Both the position numbers and the translations under genes were made by a program. Shown here piece by piece: positions 1 through 11,400 of a stretch of DNA of 64,000 bases. How positions within the stretch are numbered: the stretch's first letter is position 1; every line of letters starts with the position of its first letter. Below the pieces are notes generated by a model that was not told the DNA's origin, made no database searches, and was given only the letters and a program-made list of their open reading frames with translations. Origin of the DNA: Apostichopus japonicus (lineage: Eukaryota > Echinodermata > Holothuroidea > Aspidochirotida > Stichopodidae); contig NC_092565.1 in NCBI RefSeq assembly GCF_037975245.1, positions 12,582,499 through 12,646,498 on the forward strand. The letters are read 5' to 3'.

Positions 1-1097
1 CTGCAGTTGTAAAAATGTACGCATAGTGCACGCTATTCATTGTTAGGCAGTCTAGAAACGGGGCTTTGCTGAACGTTGTTTGTTTCATAATATGGGAAGT
101 TTTGTAAGTTGCACTTTTTAAAGATTGAAAGACATTAAATCTCTTTTCATTTTATAACATAATATAGCTACTTTAACTTGTCATTTTAAAATTTTCATCA
201 GTTTCGTGACAATTTAAATAAAAAAAGTTGTCAGTATTTTGCATCCTCAACTGCGAATTTTTTCATCGCCAGACATCGCAAAAAATGACAACAATTTTCG
301 GGGGCTTTCGCCCCCAGGATCCCCACGAGGGGTTCTACCCCATGACCCCACCATAGCCCTAAGACGGGCCCCTGGACACCACGCCTTTATGCTCGCACGT
401 TACGCGTGCTAGGCAGGCGAACACCGGCGGGAAATCGGCAGTGTGTTGGCGGGAAATTGAACAAGGTTTTCCAACACTGCTGAACTGTGCAGTTACTGTA
501 TGCATCATGTTCAAGGTTTTCACGGAGGCCTTTGAGGAAATGAATGGTTAGTACAGTGTATATATGCTGCACTAATGCTGTGTGTAGGCCAAGGTTCACG
601 AAGGTCATTGGTTATATTCGCGCGCCATAGAAGTGTTTTTAGATGTTACGGAGAGTCAGGTTTCCATGGATATTAATCGAAAATGAATCTGAATTTAACT
701 GACGCTAAAGAAATGGATCGTCTTGGGCAGATTAACAAATCATTGCAAGTATAAATAAGTACAGGTAGCTCTGCTGTTAAAAAGTAAAGTTCAATATCGG
801 TTTGCTGTTATCGGCAATTATAGGCAAAATTTTACCGATACCGATATGCTGCCGATATTGCAAATATCGGCCGATACCGATATTGAAAACGATTATCGTA
901 GCAACACTAGTATAAATAGTAATAATAAACAAACATTTTCTAGTTAATACATTGATCGCCAACATTTGGTCCGTTTTGTGGTAATTTCAAAACTGCTATT
1001 CAATATTGGGGAACTGCTATGCAACAAAAATATTGTATAGCAATTGTCGAAATTTGTTGCTATGCAATTTTTTGGCCATAAGTCGAACACTGTTAAT
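1..1097. other. Left-edge noncoding sequence, not part of the duplication
   Basis: No exon is supported. It contains a GC-rich repeat fragment (~298-390, GGGGGCTTTCGCCCCC) and a transposon end rich in TATCGG/CCGATA words (~780-911). It replaces the sialidase intron 3 and exon 4 sequence expected here from the parent gene. Confidence 0.6.
780..911. mobile_element. Probable hAT-type transposon end with TATCGG subterminal repeats
   Basis: Dense alternating TATCGG and CCGATA words lead to GTAGCAACACTAG. Repeated TATCGG words just inside a terminus reading (C)AGTGTTGCTACGATA on the other strand are typical of animal hAT elements. The other end was not found and may lie off the window. Confidence 0.45.
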
Positions 1098-1659
1098 ACC
1101 AGTTGTTCATGCATTATTCTTGTACGATACAGTTCAAGAAAATATCTGCTTACTTCATTCTTGAATTTTGGCCAATAACACCAAAAATATCTTGTGTCTA
1201 ATAGTGGTCTAATCGGCAAGTTTTCAAACATAGCTAGGCTACATGGAAAATGTGCACGGATGAGAAACTGACAAAGTGTTGGCTACCGACTTTCACTCAT
1301 GTATCACTTGTTGAAAAAATGGCAATTTCTCAAGTACTTCAAACCAGTTTTCAGTTTTAAAAAGTCTCCTTGGATAGCCTGCTTTCAGCTATAAGTTGTC
1401 AACTAATGGCATGTGAATTTTTACCTTTGGCAAGATAGAATCTAGGGTATAGAGAGTATGTGGAAGACTGGAATGTGCAGTTATAAAATGCAATCTCAAA
1501 TTACTGCTTTATCTAATTAGCTTTATTATATTCATTCTTCAAGAAGCCAGAATTATAAGTTCTGATGGGTGATACCAATGATTTCTGGGTATCTACATGT
1601 AACTTCCAGAAAAATGCCTCCTGTGAAATGTGAAAAGATCACCTTTTTTTGTTGTTTAC

Positions 1660-1836
1660 CTGTAGCCCTGGCCTGATGGAACAACAACTATCACATTTTT
1701 GTCCCACTCTGGCTTTCCGTTTGTTACTTTAGCTCTTCTCAGAATAATATCAATTGCCCCATGGTCTGCACTGGTCTGTATCCTCCCTTCGCAGAATGCT
1801 AATATCCAATCTCCGTGAGAGACAATGGCTGGAATT
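1660..1836 (-). CDS. Duplicate sialidase exon 3
   Basis: A 177-nt exon nearly identical to 16087-16263, with one visible amino-acid change (PSGQGYR for PSGHGYR). The FRIP, CEGR and SADHG catalytic motifs are intact. Confidence 0.8.
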
Positions 1837-4720
1837 CTGGATAAAGATATACAATATTGCAGCATAATAGCAAGCAAAAGAGGGTACATGGATATGTTGA
1901 TTGAACAAAGTATTATCAAACAAATGAACATATTTCATGATGCTGTTGACTTATTTGTCTCCCAGACTGATGAATGACATCCTTCTTGTCCGTCTGTTCT
2001 ATCAAGGTCTTGTAAAAATTGCTCAAAATGTATCCCAAACTTTAAAAAGGGTGACTTATATAGTAAAGCCACTTTTTTAGTCTTGATACATTAATTTCCA
2101 AGAAAAAATAGAAAATTTGAGTAAGAAACCTCTGTAATGTGGAAAATTCAGCTACCAATGCAGCTATTAAGTGAAATATTACTAGCTGACTTTATAGTAG
2201 CCTACAGTATAATGCTTCACAGACTACAGATCCAATGGAGTAACAGCAATTGCTATATGCACATTAAATACCATATCCAATGGAAACCAAACGTTGAACT
2301 CTTTTGATTTGGGGTATTTGCGTTTCAGACTCTGATCATGTGTATATAATATTCTCAGTCGGACAATTGCAAACCTTTAGTATCAAATACATGAATAGTC
2401 ATGATATTGTTGAAATTGATGTAACATGCACTTACCTGAAAGTATGGTATTCTGCCGTTTCACTTTTTAGCCCTCTTTCAAAAACAGTGTCATCTGCAAT
2501 TAAGTTTATCATACACAATATTAATAATTACATATAGAGTAAATTGTTCTGTGAGAGAAGATGGCAAATATGCAAAGAAAGTTTGGCATGACCTAGCTAA
2601 CTTTGCCTAACTATAAGCTATGTATAGTAATACAAGTAGGCCCATAGTCAGACTTTTCATATATCTGCTGAAATAGGCCTATAGCCTAGGTTTAATAAAG
2701 AACCAGCTAGCAAAGATTCACCGATGTCAATTGACTAGATCTCCATTTATTTAGATGACATCATTCCAACATGGTGCATGCACTGAACATTCAGTCCGAA
2801 AAGGACTAGTAAAATTAGGATAGTAATATTCTTTTTAAGCTAAATTTTTAAGGCTAAATTATTCTGTATATAACTGATTACCTATATATACCTCATATGG
2901 CATGGTATCTATTATGAAACACTTTCATCAGATAAATTCACCATCTCAATAGCAATTAAGTAAGCTCAGCTAGTGTTCTAGCTTGTCTCTCGATGTGTTT
3001 TTTGCTTTCACAAGCATCAAATGATTATGTAAATTTACATCGTTAGGACTACAGTAAATGTCCAATTCATCTACCCGGTACGGCAAGACTAATGTACATG
3101 ACCATTTTTATTACTGGTAATCCAAGGACATGATTGTTATGGTGATCAGTTCTGTTTCAAGGATATATGTTCAAGTTTAAAATACCTTCGAGGAATATCT
3201 ATTTTGTTCAATTAAGATGAAAATCCAAAACTGAGATATTGTACTGGAAGTCTCATTATTCGCAATCATCACTTATTGTGCAAAATGATGCTTTTCATGT
3301 GAATTTCAGGCTATGCCGGAACTATTCAAGGATCTGGGTTAATTGCTGTTTTTTGGGAGTTAATTTTGGTTGCAAACAAAAAACAAATGTTAAAAATTAG
3401 GTTCAAGCTGTTTCTATAAACAGCTAGGGGACTAAAGATTGAGAAAGATTCAGCCCGTTTTTCATATTTGCTGATATTCATGCACCAGCACAAGAAACCT
3501 GGGGACATTTCTGGGGACCTTTTAATCTGTGGATGGTACATCAAATCCAGGGAATGTCCCTAGAAATCTGGTCACCTTTTCCTAGGCCTGGTATTTTTTT
3601 ATGAATATATATTAATAGGCTTACTTATATCAGTTCAATAATGACTGTTTCTGTTCAAGATTAAAAATGAAAGAAATGGCCTCAATTGATTATGTCTAAT
3701 TGTTAGGCCTCGACCTTTTTTAATGTGTACACCTAGGCTAGATCAAAGTGCCATCGAGTCCAACTGGCCCAATATATGGAGATCTGAATTGCCCCTTTAT
3801 AGTTGCGGTGTTTCTACTGAAGTTATACAAACAGCCCAATCGAGGCCCTAGCGTACTGCAAATTTATAAAAAGAACTTTCTGACGAACGTCGGGGTACCC
3901 GTTGGCCTAACGTTAAGGTTAATGTTATAATAAAGCAATCATCATTGTACTACTATTTCAATTAAGGGACCTGTTTTGGATTGCTAGGAAGTTTTGCTAC
4001 TTAAATCTTTCCTTAAACATTACCACTGAAAGCAGTGGCATTTTGGCGCGATTTCAACTGCCAAATGCGGCGCAAGTCATATTTATAACCATTTGGGTCG
4101 AAAGTGTAGGCCTGCATCACCCTGTTCCGATCGCACAGTACGGTACTTAGGCCTATAGATCGCCCGTCGGTACTTTTCTTTTGCCGCAGTTTCTTCTTCG
4201 TTACCCACCTACTGATCTGAGGTTAGTCTCCCTCTCTTACTATTTATCTTAGCTATATGCACAGTTATTGTATATTCTTGTCACCATGGAAAGTAGGAAA
4301 CTACCTGGGCACGAAAATCCATACAACGAACCCACGTACTGTTTTGCACTCAACCCGAGTCCCCTGACTGACTGTGTGGTCATTGTCGGGTGTGTACATA
4401 TCACGCTTCCCCTAGAACTAGAACGTAATATGTTGCAAAAGGCTGAGAAGCGAAAATTCTTGACTATTGCTCTAGACTTACACAAAGAAATGCCAACCTT
4501 ATCTTTGCTTGCAGTGCACTGTTATAGATAAGGCCAAGATCCATGATATGACATAATCCTTTAGAGATCTATAGAATAGAGACTTACTTTTGTACAATGT
4601 CACCAGATCAGTTTGAGACGAATGGCAATTACTGTCCATTTTTGTGGGCTTTCCTTTGTGCCAGAGTTTCCTCGCAAAACGCAAAAACAACCAGAGATGA
4701 TAGAGAAGACAAAAGCACAT
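1660..4720 (-). CDS. Partial second sialidase copy (exons 1-3 only in window)
   Basis: Three exons (4720-4588, 2493-2436, 1836-1660) repeat exons 1-3 of the complete gene in the same order and orientation, with intact splice sites and open frames. Changes are small: Q to H and E to K in exon 1, a rewritten middle in exon 2 with one extra codon, and H to Q near the end of exon 3. Catalytic Arg, CEGR and SADHG are all kept. Exon 4 is not found in 1-1659, and similarity to the parent stops near 1098, inside intron 3. It may continue off the left edge as a working tandem paralogue, or be a broken 5' fragment. The sequence shown cannot decide. Confidence 0.7.
2436..2493 (-). CDS. Duplicate sialidase exon 2 (diverged)
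   Basis: A 58-nt exon, in frame, encoding DTVFERGLKSETAEYHTF plus AG. It keeps DTVF.RG and EYHTFR but differs in between and is one codon longer than the parent exon. The splice sites are intact. Confidence 0.7.
3093..4507. other. 1.4-kb segment present only in the left duplicate
   Basis: It sits between GGCAAGACT and CTTTGCTTGCAG, which are directly joined in the right copy. There is no terminal inverted repeat or target duplication. The right-copy junction shares only CT with both ends, so loss from the right copy is more likely than insertion here. It holds a short plus-strand ORF with a strong start context (4286-4531). Confidence 0.6.
4286..4531 (+). CDS. Unrecognised 81-residue ORF with a strong Kozak context
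   Basis: ATG in CACCATGG and stop TAA at 4529-4531; begins MESRKLPGHENPYNEPTYC. No family is recognised, and there is no signal peptide or repeat. Upstream (4190-4240) are a pyrimidine-rich stretch and a donor-like CTGAG|GTTAGT. The last codons cross the junction at 4507/4508, so the right duplicate lacks nearly all of it. It could be a captured exon, a small antisense gene in sialidase intron 1, or chance. Confidence 0.2.
   Translation: MESRKLPGHENPYNEPTYCFALNPSPLTDCVVIVGCVHITLPLELERNMLQKAEKRKFLTIALDLHKEMPTLSLLAVHCYR
4588..4720 (-). CDS. Duplicate sialidase exon 1
   Basis: A 133-nt exon starting MCFCLLYHLWLFLRFARK and ending TAC AAA A|GTAAGT. It matches the exon at 17292-17424 with two amino-acid changes and the same start context and in-frame upstream stop. 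Confidence 0.68.
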
Positions 4721-5640
4721 AACGTACGTATGTCACACTAGCTACATATGGGCAGTTGACGTTTGTACATACATTAGAGATTCACATGAAATGCCAGATT
4801 GATATTACTGTTTTGTCAAACAGAAAGTCATATTGACTAGTCCACAGTCACTTATCTAAAGGTGAACTTTATACCTAGCTACAGTCGATCAGTTAAAAAT
4901 TAACCCTCAGCGGACAATTAATAAATACAGTGCAAACCGTTGTTAATGGATGTAGACGGAAAGTTACTCAATAGTTAGAAGCAATTAATGTACTGGTATA
5001 ACCCAAAGTTACCCAAAGCTTAGTCTTTACTTTCCAAAATAATTCCATTTTGCCATGTCGACAATGATAATTAAGTGTTAATTGATCTTTTGTACCAACT
5101 CGAAAAATCCTGTTCTTACACGATGGCCCAGAAAGAACTTGAACTATGATGGGCCTTCAGTTTATCTGGAAATTTCGAGCTCTGATGTCAAGATGTTGGT
5201 ATATCATGTAGTGTTGAATAGTTATCTCAATACTTCTACTCAATATCATCATTTATGTATAGTCGAAATTTCTTTAATTGCATTTCCCCCTGGACCACCA
5301 GTACAGTATTTGAAAGCCTCAAACTCCTTCGGCCCTGGACATTTCAGGAGACAAAAATGCCGCCAGCAACTTTTGTTGAAGAATTTAATATAATTTAAAT
5401 TTAAAACTGCCCTGTTGTTGAAAGCATTCAAATACTGGAATTTGTGGTATGGAATGCACTGCCGATCTATTTTGTCTGAAAGTTTGGTTCCTCACAAACA
5501 ATTTGTAAGTTTAGATTTTATGTCCGTATGAGGTTTGGAAGTGATTTACAATGATTGTTAAATTCTCCTGGTAACTTTTCTTCGCTTTTTGCAACCCCTG
5601 TCAATCCAGAGAGTACTATGGAATAATTAGCATATTACAA

Positions 5641-8039
5641 GCCATTCAGTGGCATATTACAAGCCATTCACTCCCCCACGGAATTTTTTTGAAAAATTGA
5701 ACATTAAATGGTGCATTCTGATTGCATTTGTAACAAAAAGCAGAGGAGATCCAGTGATATTAAGACATTGGTATATCAATGATCACATCTATTTAGCAGT
5801 AGCAGGTAGAAATTTACACCAAGCAAGATCTCAGAGGGGAGCAAAATAATCACATATAACATATTTTTGACTGCTGGACCAGAGTTTTATGAGCCTTTGC
5901 AGAAGACAAGACCAGATTGTGGGAGTCTCCCTCCCAACTTTGCCCCAGACTGTGAATGTATACTTTCATTTATTCTTGCATATCAGACAAGGCCCACTTT
6001 ATTAGTAAATAATTGAACATAAACACAGTTTTAACTCATTCCTCTAAGCTATTTTCATCACTCAATTAGGTTCACATCTGTTCAGAATGCTTTGCCTTTG
6101 ACATGGGGATACACTGGGCCTTTAATGACATTACCTTCTAAATTACTGTACAACCATTGAGGTTATTGCTGGTAGGCATCCAACACTGTAACATAATAAT
6201 GAATTATATTTGGTTCTGGTTTCATCTTGTTTATGTTGCAAATAATATTTGAGATTTCTAATAGAATTGATCGGAAAGAGACAATTAGTACTATAAAAAC
6301 ACATTTCAGTGAAGAGGCACAAGAAATAACTGATAAAATCAAACAAAGGTGACTGCATAATTTTAATTTTAAAAAATGCTGGAAACTGATTGATAATTAC
6401 TTGTTATGCTTTTCAACACATTTTCCTGTAACATATTGTACTGCATCCTGCAGTTTAGACCAACCACTGCCAATCCTACCGGGAGGTTACATACTTACCC
6501 TGACCCCAGCCACCATCCTAGCCTAGCTATGCCCATATATGGATTTAAGAGTAAATGAACATATATATAACAGATTGTTCTAATAGTACTATATACACAT
6601 TATTACTATTGAATACAGAGCCTCAACAACTGGAATAACCTGTCTTGTGTTATTATTACATTATAGTTATTTATTAATTATCTAACAAGTTTACATTTCC
6701 TGCTTGTAAACATTTGAAAGACAGTGAAACTTAAGGGGTGAAGAGAAACCATGATCAGGTCAAACATTTCAATTTTATTGGCACAAAGAGGGTAAAACAT
6801 GGCATGTAATGGTTAAACAACAAACTTGGTCAAGACGATGGGTTGGCAGTAGGTAGGGTGGGAGGAGAGCAAGGTTAATTAATTAGATATTTACACCTAC
6901 ATTTCATATAAAATAATAATTAAATATATTCAATCCATTATTCATTGATTAAAAGTATACTCAAAATATACAGAAACAATTGTGATATACTTCAGCAAAT
7001 GGATCAATCCATAGAAATAAATTGAATCAAGAAGAATTAAAGAGATATATAACAGAGCAATTCAGAATACAACAATATATTTCAACATACTACAACATAC
7101 TTAGTTTGGCCTAAAGAGTATTGATGAGTTTATAATTCTAATCTGATGTGAAATTCATTCTTAGTTTTCAAACATATTTTCAGTTCTTTGATATTTCCAA
7201 TTTAGGACCATTTACATATCGAATAGTCCTTCACTTTAAAAATGATTTGTTTTTACTATAGAAATGTGTATAGACATACATATTCCACAGAAAAAAATAC
7301 TGCATTAAACAATTTTACAAAATAATTGAAATCATTTTAAATAATTCACTGGGTTATATTAAAATTTTAAATAAAAACAATCTGATCAATGTTAACCTCT
7401 CTATTGCTGAAGAACACAAAATTGCTCATGACAAAAATCAGAGGTAAAATTTACCTCCAAATTCAGATATTTTAGGAAAAGGAAACGTATCAACATAACA
7501 ACTTCAATTTTTTTGAGAGGATGATGACAACTAACTTAATACATTTGCTAGCTCCTCTCACTATTAGTCTGCATGGCCTCTTCTCAATTTGTGGAGGAGG
7601 AGGACTAGGAGGAGGGAGGGAAATGGTCCAAAGGGAGGCTGCTTGCTCCTGTCCCCCTTCCTTGATGGTCTGTTGATTAAACTAACTTTTCTGGTTCAAA
7701 ATCCACAATGCAGTTCAAAATTTTTTTTTTTTTTTTTGTGTTAACAATGCTTTCACCTACTGTTTATTTCATTCGAAAAATTTTATATAAATTTTATTTT
7801 AAATAAAGAATTTTATTTTAATTTTAATTTATTTTATTTTATTTTAAATAAAGAAGATGGACTCCTGCAGAACAAAGAATGTAACGAAAGGAACCCAATA
7901 AAACTTTAACAATCCCTTCAGTATTTAACTGCCAACACCTTGAGCATATTTTGTAAGAAAAAAGAAAAGGTTTGTTTAATATCTTCTTCACTGCTTTTCT
8001 CATACACACAGCATAATTACCGCAGCTTGTTAGAGACTT
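5641..8039. other. AT-rich spacer downstream of the sialidase
   Basis: No coding segment is supported. The part next to the gene is its presumed 3' UTR. It contains a T-run (~7720-7738), TTTTATTTTA clusters (7780-7850) and a GGAGGAGGAGGACTAGGAGG stretch near 7592. Confidence 0.5.
7787..7848 (-). terminator. Candidate polyadenylation signals of the sialidase
   Basis: Several TTTATT words on the plus strand read AATAAA on the gene strand, ~200-250 nt after the stop. The surrounding sequence is a simple T/A repeat, so chance matches are expected. Confidence 0.3.
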
Positions 8040-8420
8040 TCATGGGATTTGCTTCTTAACTAACGGTGTCTTATCATTCATTGTGCTTTTCATACCTTCC
8101 TTGAAGGTTAACTTTTTTAACTGTGCTACATCGAATAGACTTAGAACTATACGGGAAGCCTCGTACTGCCCTCTGTCACCGCACTCGTACAAGCATCCAA
8201 TCAGCACAGTCTCCACATTCGGGCTTCCATTATTGCTGATGGTGACGCTGACCAGATCTGAGTACGAGGCTGGCCCAGAATACAATGTAAGCGGCTCAGA
8301 CCATTGCTTTCCTTCGTCTCTGCTGATTCGAATGGACATGTTCTCTCTCTTTCTCTTGTGTGCAGGGTTTGAGAAAATGAGAAATTTGTCTCCTTTATGG
8401 TTAATACTTAAGACACTCCC
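8040..8420 (-). CDS. Sialidase exon 8 (last Asp box, SYSDL, stop)
   Basis: A 381-nt terminal exon after acceptor TTTCTGCAG, ending in TGA at 8042-8040. It encodes GSVLSI, FSNPAHKRKR (third triad Arg), Asp box SRDEGKQW, GPASYSDL (catalytic Tyr) and GCLYECGDRGQYE, then a basic polar tail ending in KKQIP. AATAAA-type signals on this strand lie ~200 nt downstream, around 7780-7845. Confidence 0.95.
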   Translation of the reverse strand, partial: GSVLSINHKGDKFLIFSNPAHKRKRENMSIRISRDEGKQWSEPLTLYSGPASYSDLVSVTISNNGSPNVETVLIGCLYECGDRGQYEASRIVLSLFDVAQLKKLTFKEGMKSTMNDKTPLVKKQIP

Positions 8421-11400
8421 CTGCAGAAAGACAAGAAAGAGGACACATTGAACATATAGACTCTGTCACAGTTGTTATTTGATGCATGTCCACTGTTAGA
8501 ATTGGAAATAAAATCAAACAATTTTTAGGCATTGCTTGTGGCAACATTTGAACATTACTTCTATTCCAATACAAGAAAATTCATGTGATTAATTTCCACT
8601 TTTCCAAGTCTCATTCAATAAAGAAATAAAGAGCTGTGAACAGAAGACCAAAAATTTAGATTTGTTTTTCAAATGTGAAAATTACTATTTTATTGAGATC
8701 ACTAGGATCCTGAGTCTAAGCAAGGAAATTCCCAAAACTGAAGAAAATTATTCATGATTGAGTTCATAATTATATAATTATATTAGTACATATTATCCTT
8801 AACAAATGTCTCTATATGAAAACAATATTTTGCAGGAAGTCTAGCTTTTGGTCTTACTTGGTAATGTGTTTTGAGACTTGACAGTTGTTTTTACATGTTT
8901 TAAAGTTAAAAAAGGTCAAACCATGACAACTTCTGCAAGCAATAATTTTCAAAAGAAAATTTTGACAGATTCAATTGGTATGATGGGTAGTTTGAATCAA
9001 ACATCTTTGTGATTAAAAACTTATCAATTGTAGGTCAAGAAATGTCACTTTACTAGTGAGCATTTTCTGTCTGGGATTTTCCCTCTTGTTAGGTAACAAA
9101 TTAGCATAGAGTGCAAAGGTTAAAAAACTGCTATGTGTGAACACATTGCCACACATACGTTTGACCTCTCATTATTGGGGGAGGGGGGGGATTCAACATT
9201 GAAATTTCAAAAGATGAAAGCATCAACCTCTTATGTTTGTTTCTAAATAAAATAAAACTGTTAGCAAACTGCTTATCCACTACAGAGCCTGTGTAGGAGA
9301 ATGTGCAAAAGTAAGTTGGCCTGACATTACTGATGGAAATTTTCTGGCAATCCCATCAAGGATGGGACTGCCAGGGGTTTCCAGTCAAACAATCAACAAA
9401 TTTCGGGGGGGGGGGGAAATTTGCCAGAAAAAAATCAAAACGATGTAATAGAAACGTACAGATAATTTCATCAAGGATCAGCTGGGATGTATTTCTGTAT
9501 GGATGAGATGTATTTCATCAAGGATGGGATTGCCAGGTGAAGACAAAGGGGAAAAGGGACCAAATGTAAAGACAGACATTGCTTATTTATAAAATCTCAC
9601 CTCACAACCACCGCACCGTATAAAGTCAGGGATGCAGTGTGCAAGCCATCTATAAGTACCACTGGGCTCGGCTAGATCAGTTAAAACCGCGTCTTTGGCA
9701 ATTCCATCTTTGTCGATGATAACGCTCTGTCTATTCTTAGTGAGTTCCTTGGTACGGCTGTTAATATACAATTTGCCCCCAGGGAGTTCAGCAACCTGTA
9801 AATATATGATGAACCAAGAAAATTCCTTGTTCTTTAATTGCCACGTCAACAACCGTATTCAAATGAGTGATTAATGGTAATAGTACTTACTGTTGTGATT
9901 CTATAACAATATAATAATAAAATAAAATATGTATTAATTAAAGCAAAACAAATTGTGATCCTACAGTTAGTTATACATTATACAGGCAGACATATTTCAA
10001 CGGTGCTAGTTAAAGGTACTTTCCGACCTGTTACAATCTCTCCACCAAAAGTGTAGCAATAAAGATCTGTCTAAGCTCGGGGCATCAATACAGAGCTATT
10101 AGGGTGAGATGGAGATATTGAAATAAATGTTACAATATCTTTATATGGTAATTGTATTTAGATTGAGACGTTGGAATATTTTAATTTAATGATATTGCTG
10201 TTAGGATGCAAAATTTAATATTAATATTTAAATATCTGGAATTTTAAGTTAATTATAATTTGAATGTCTGAATAATGATATATTGCAATATTCAAATGCA
10301 ATTTCTTAATATTTATACAGATCTAACGATTTAGATTTTTGTAAACATGTCAGCTGATAATAAGGGGTTTCCCTCAACCATATGTCGAGTTCAATAGGAA
10401 CAAGATGTTGGGATGTGTTTTTCTACTAAAAGAGTGGACAGTGGAACTTTAGTCTTGAAGATAATTTTTATGTTGTCTGTCTGCCAACTTCACATGACTT
10501 CACGATTTCACATTCCTGCACAATTTCACATTCCTTCACGAGTTCACATTCCTTCAATGGTTGCGTTGTACGTTTTTAAAAGATTGTGACAAATTCAACA
10601 TAAATTGCAGATTTGAGATGCTTGTTCGGTAATGAAATGCGTACCTGACTTTCGTTTGCATGGACATGCCTTGTGTATTTACGTCTAAAGAGACGCATAC
10701 ATGCACGTTTACAGCGACTAGGGTTATAAGTTGCTGAATCTATTACTCTCCCATGCCACTCTTTACCACCGTCATTACTGTAAATGATGCAAGTTTTGCC
10801 TTCTGATCTGTAAAAAGGAAACAGTCTTTTCAACCGTTCTGAAAGAGCAAAGAATGACAAAATAAATTTTTAAAAAAGTTGTTAGTTGAATATTTTCAGC
10901 TTCAGACCTATCGGCAAACTTCCTTCTCAGATGGCATGTCCGGAGTATACATAATTGTGTGTGTGCACATGTGTGTGTGTGTGTGCGTGAGTGGTTAAGG
11001 AAGAATCTGAAGACAACCATAGACGTACGTAACATTTTTGTAATTGTAATGTCCTGTTTATATGAGTCAATGAATATTCAAAAACATATTCTGTATTGTG
11101 TAAGGAAACACTTGTTGAAAAGATTATAGAAAGTTGACAAAGTGTGTTGCTGAACAATATAACATTTTGTTGAGACAATCTAATTTTGTAAAGATATCTT
11201 TACTTATTTTCCTCCGGAATGAAAATTCCTCTTTTGATCGTAACGAAGAGGGAGATGTAACTGCCATATTTTGAAAATTTCGGCCCCTGTATCCTGCTTC
11301 ACAGTAATGTACTTAATACCAGTGGCGGCGGAACCGGGGGGGGGGGCTTGGGGGGCTCAGCCCCCCAATGAAAAAGTTGAGGGGGCAAATGCATGATAAG

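Larger units (their letters stand above)
1098..5640. repeat. Direct duplication of the sialidase 5' region, left copy
   Basis: Near-identical to 15549-18357 in three blocks: about 1098-2560 with 15549-16980, 2870-3092 with 16980-17207, and 4508-5640 with 17208-18357. It includes ~0.9 kb upstream of exon 1, so the promoter-proximal region was copied too. This copy has two extra pieces (about 2562-2869 and 3093-4507) that the right copy lacks. Confidence 0.92.

Noticed and set aside
8083-8451. Plus-strand ORF of 122 residues
   Set aside because: It is antisense to the last sialidase exon, whose minus-strand frame carries the Asp box and catalytic Tyr.
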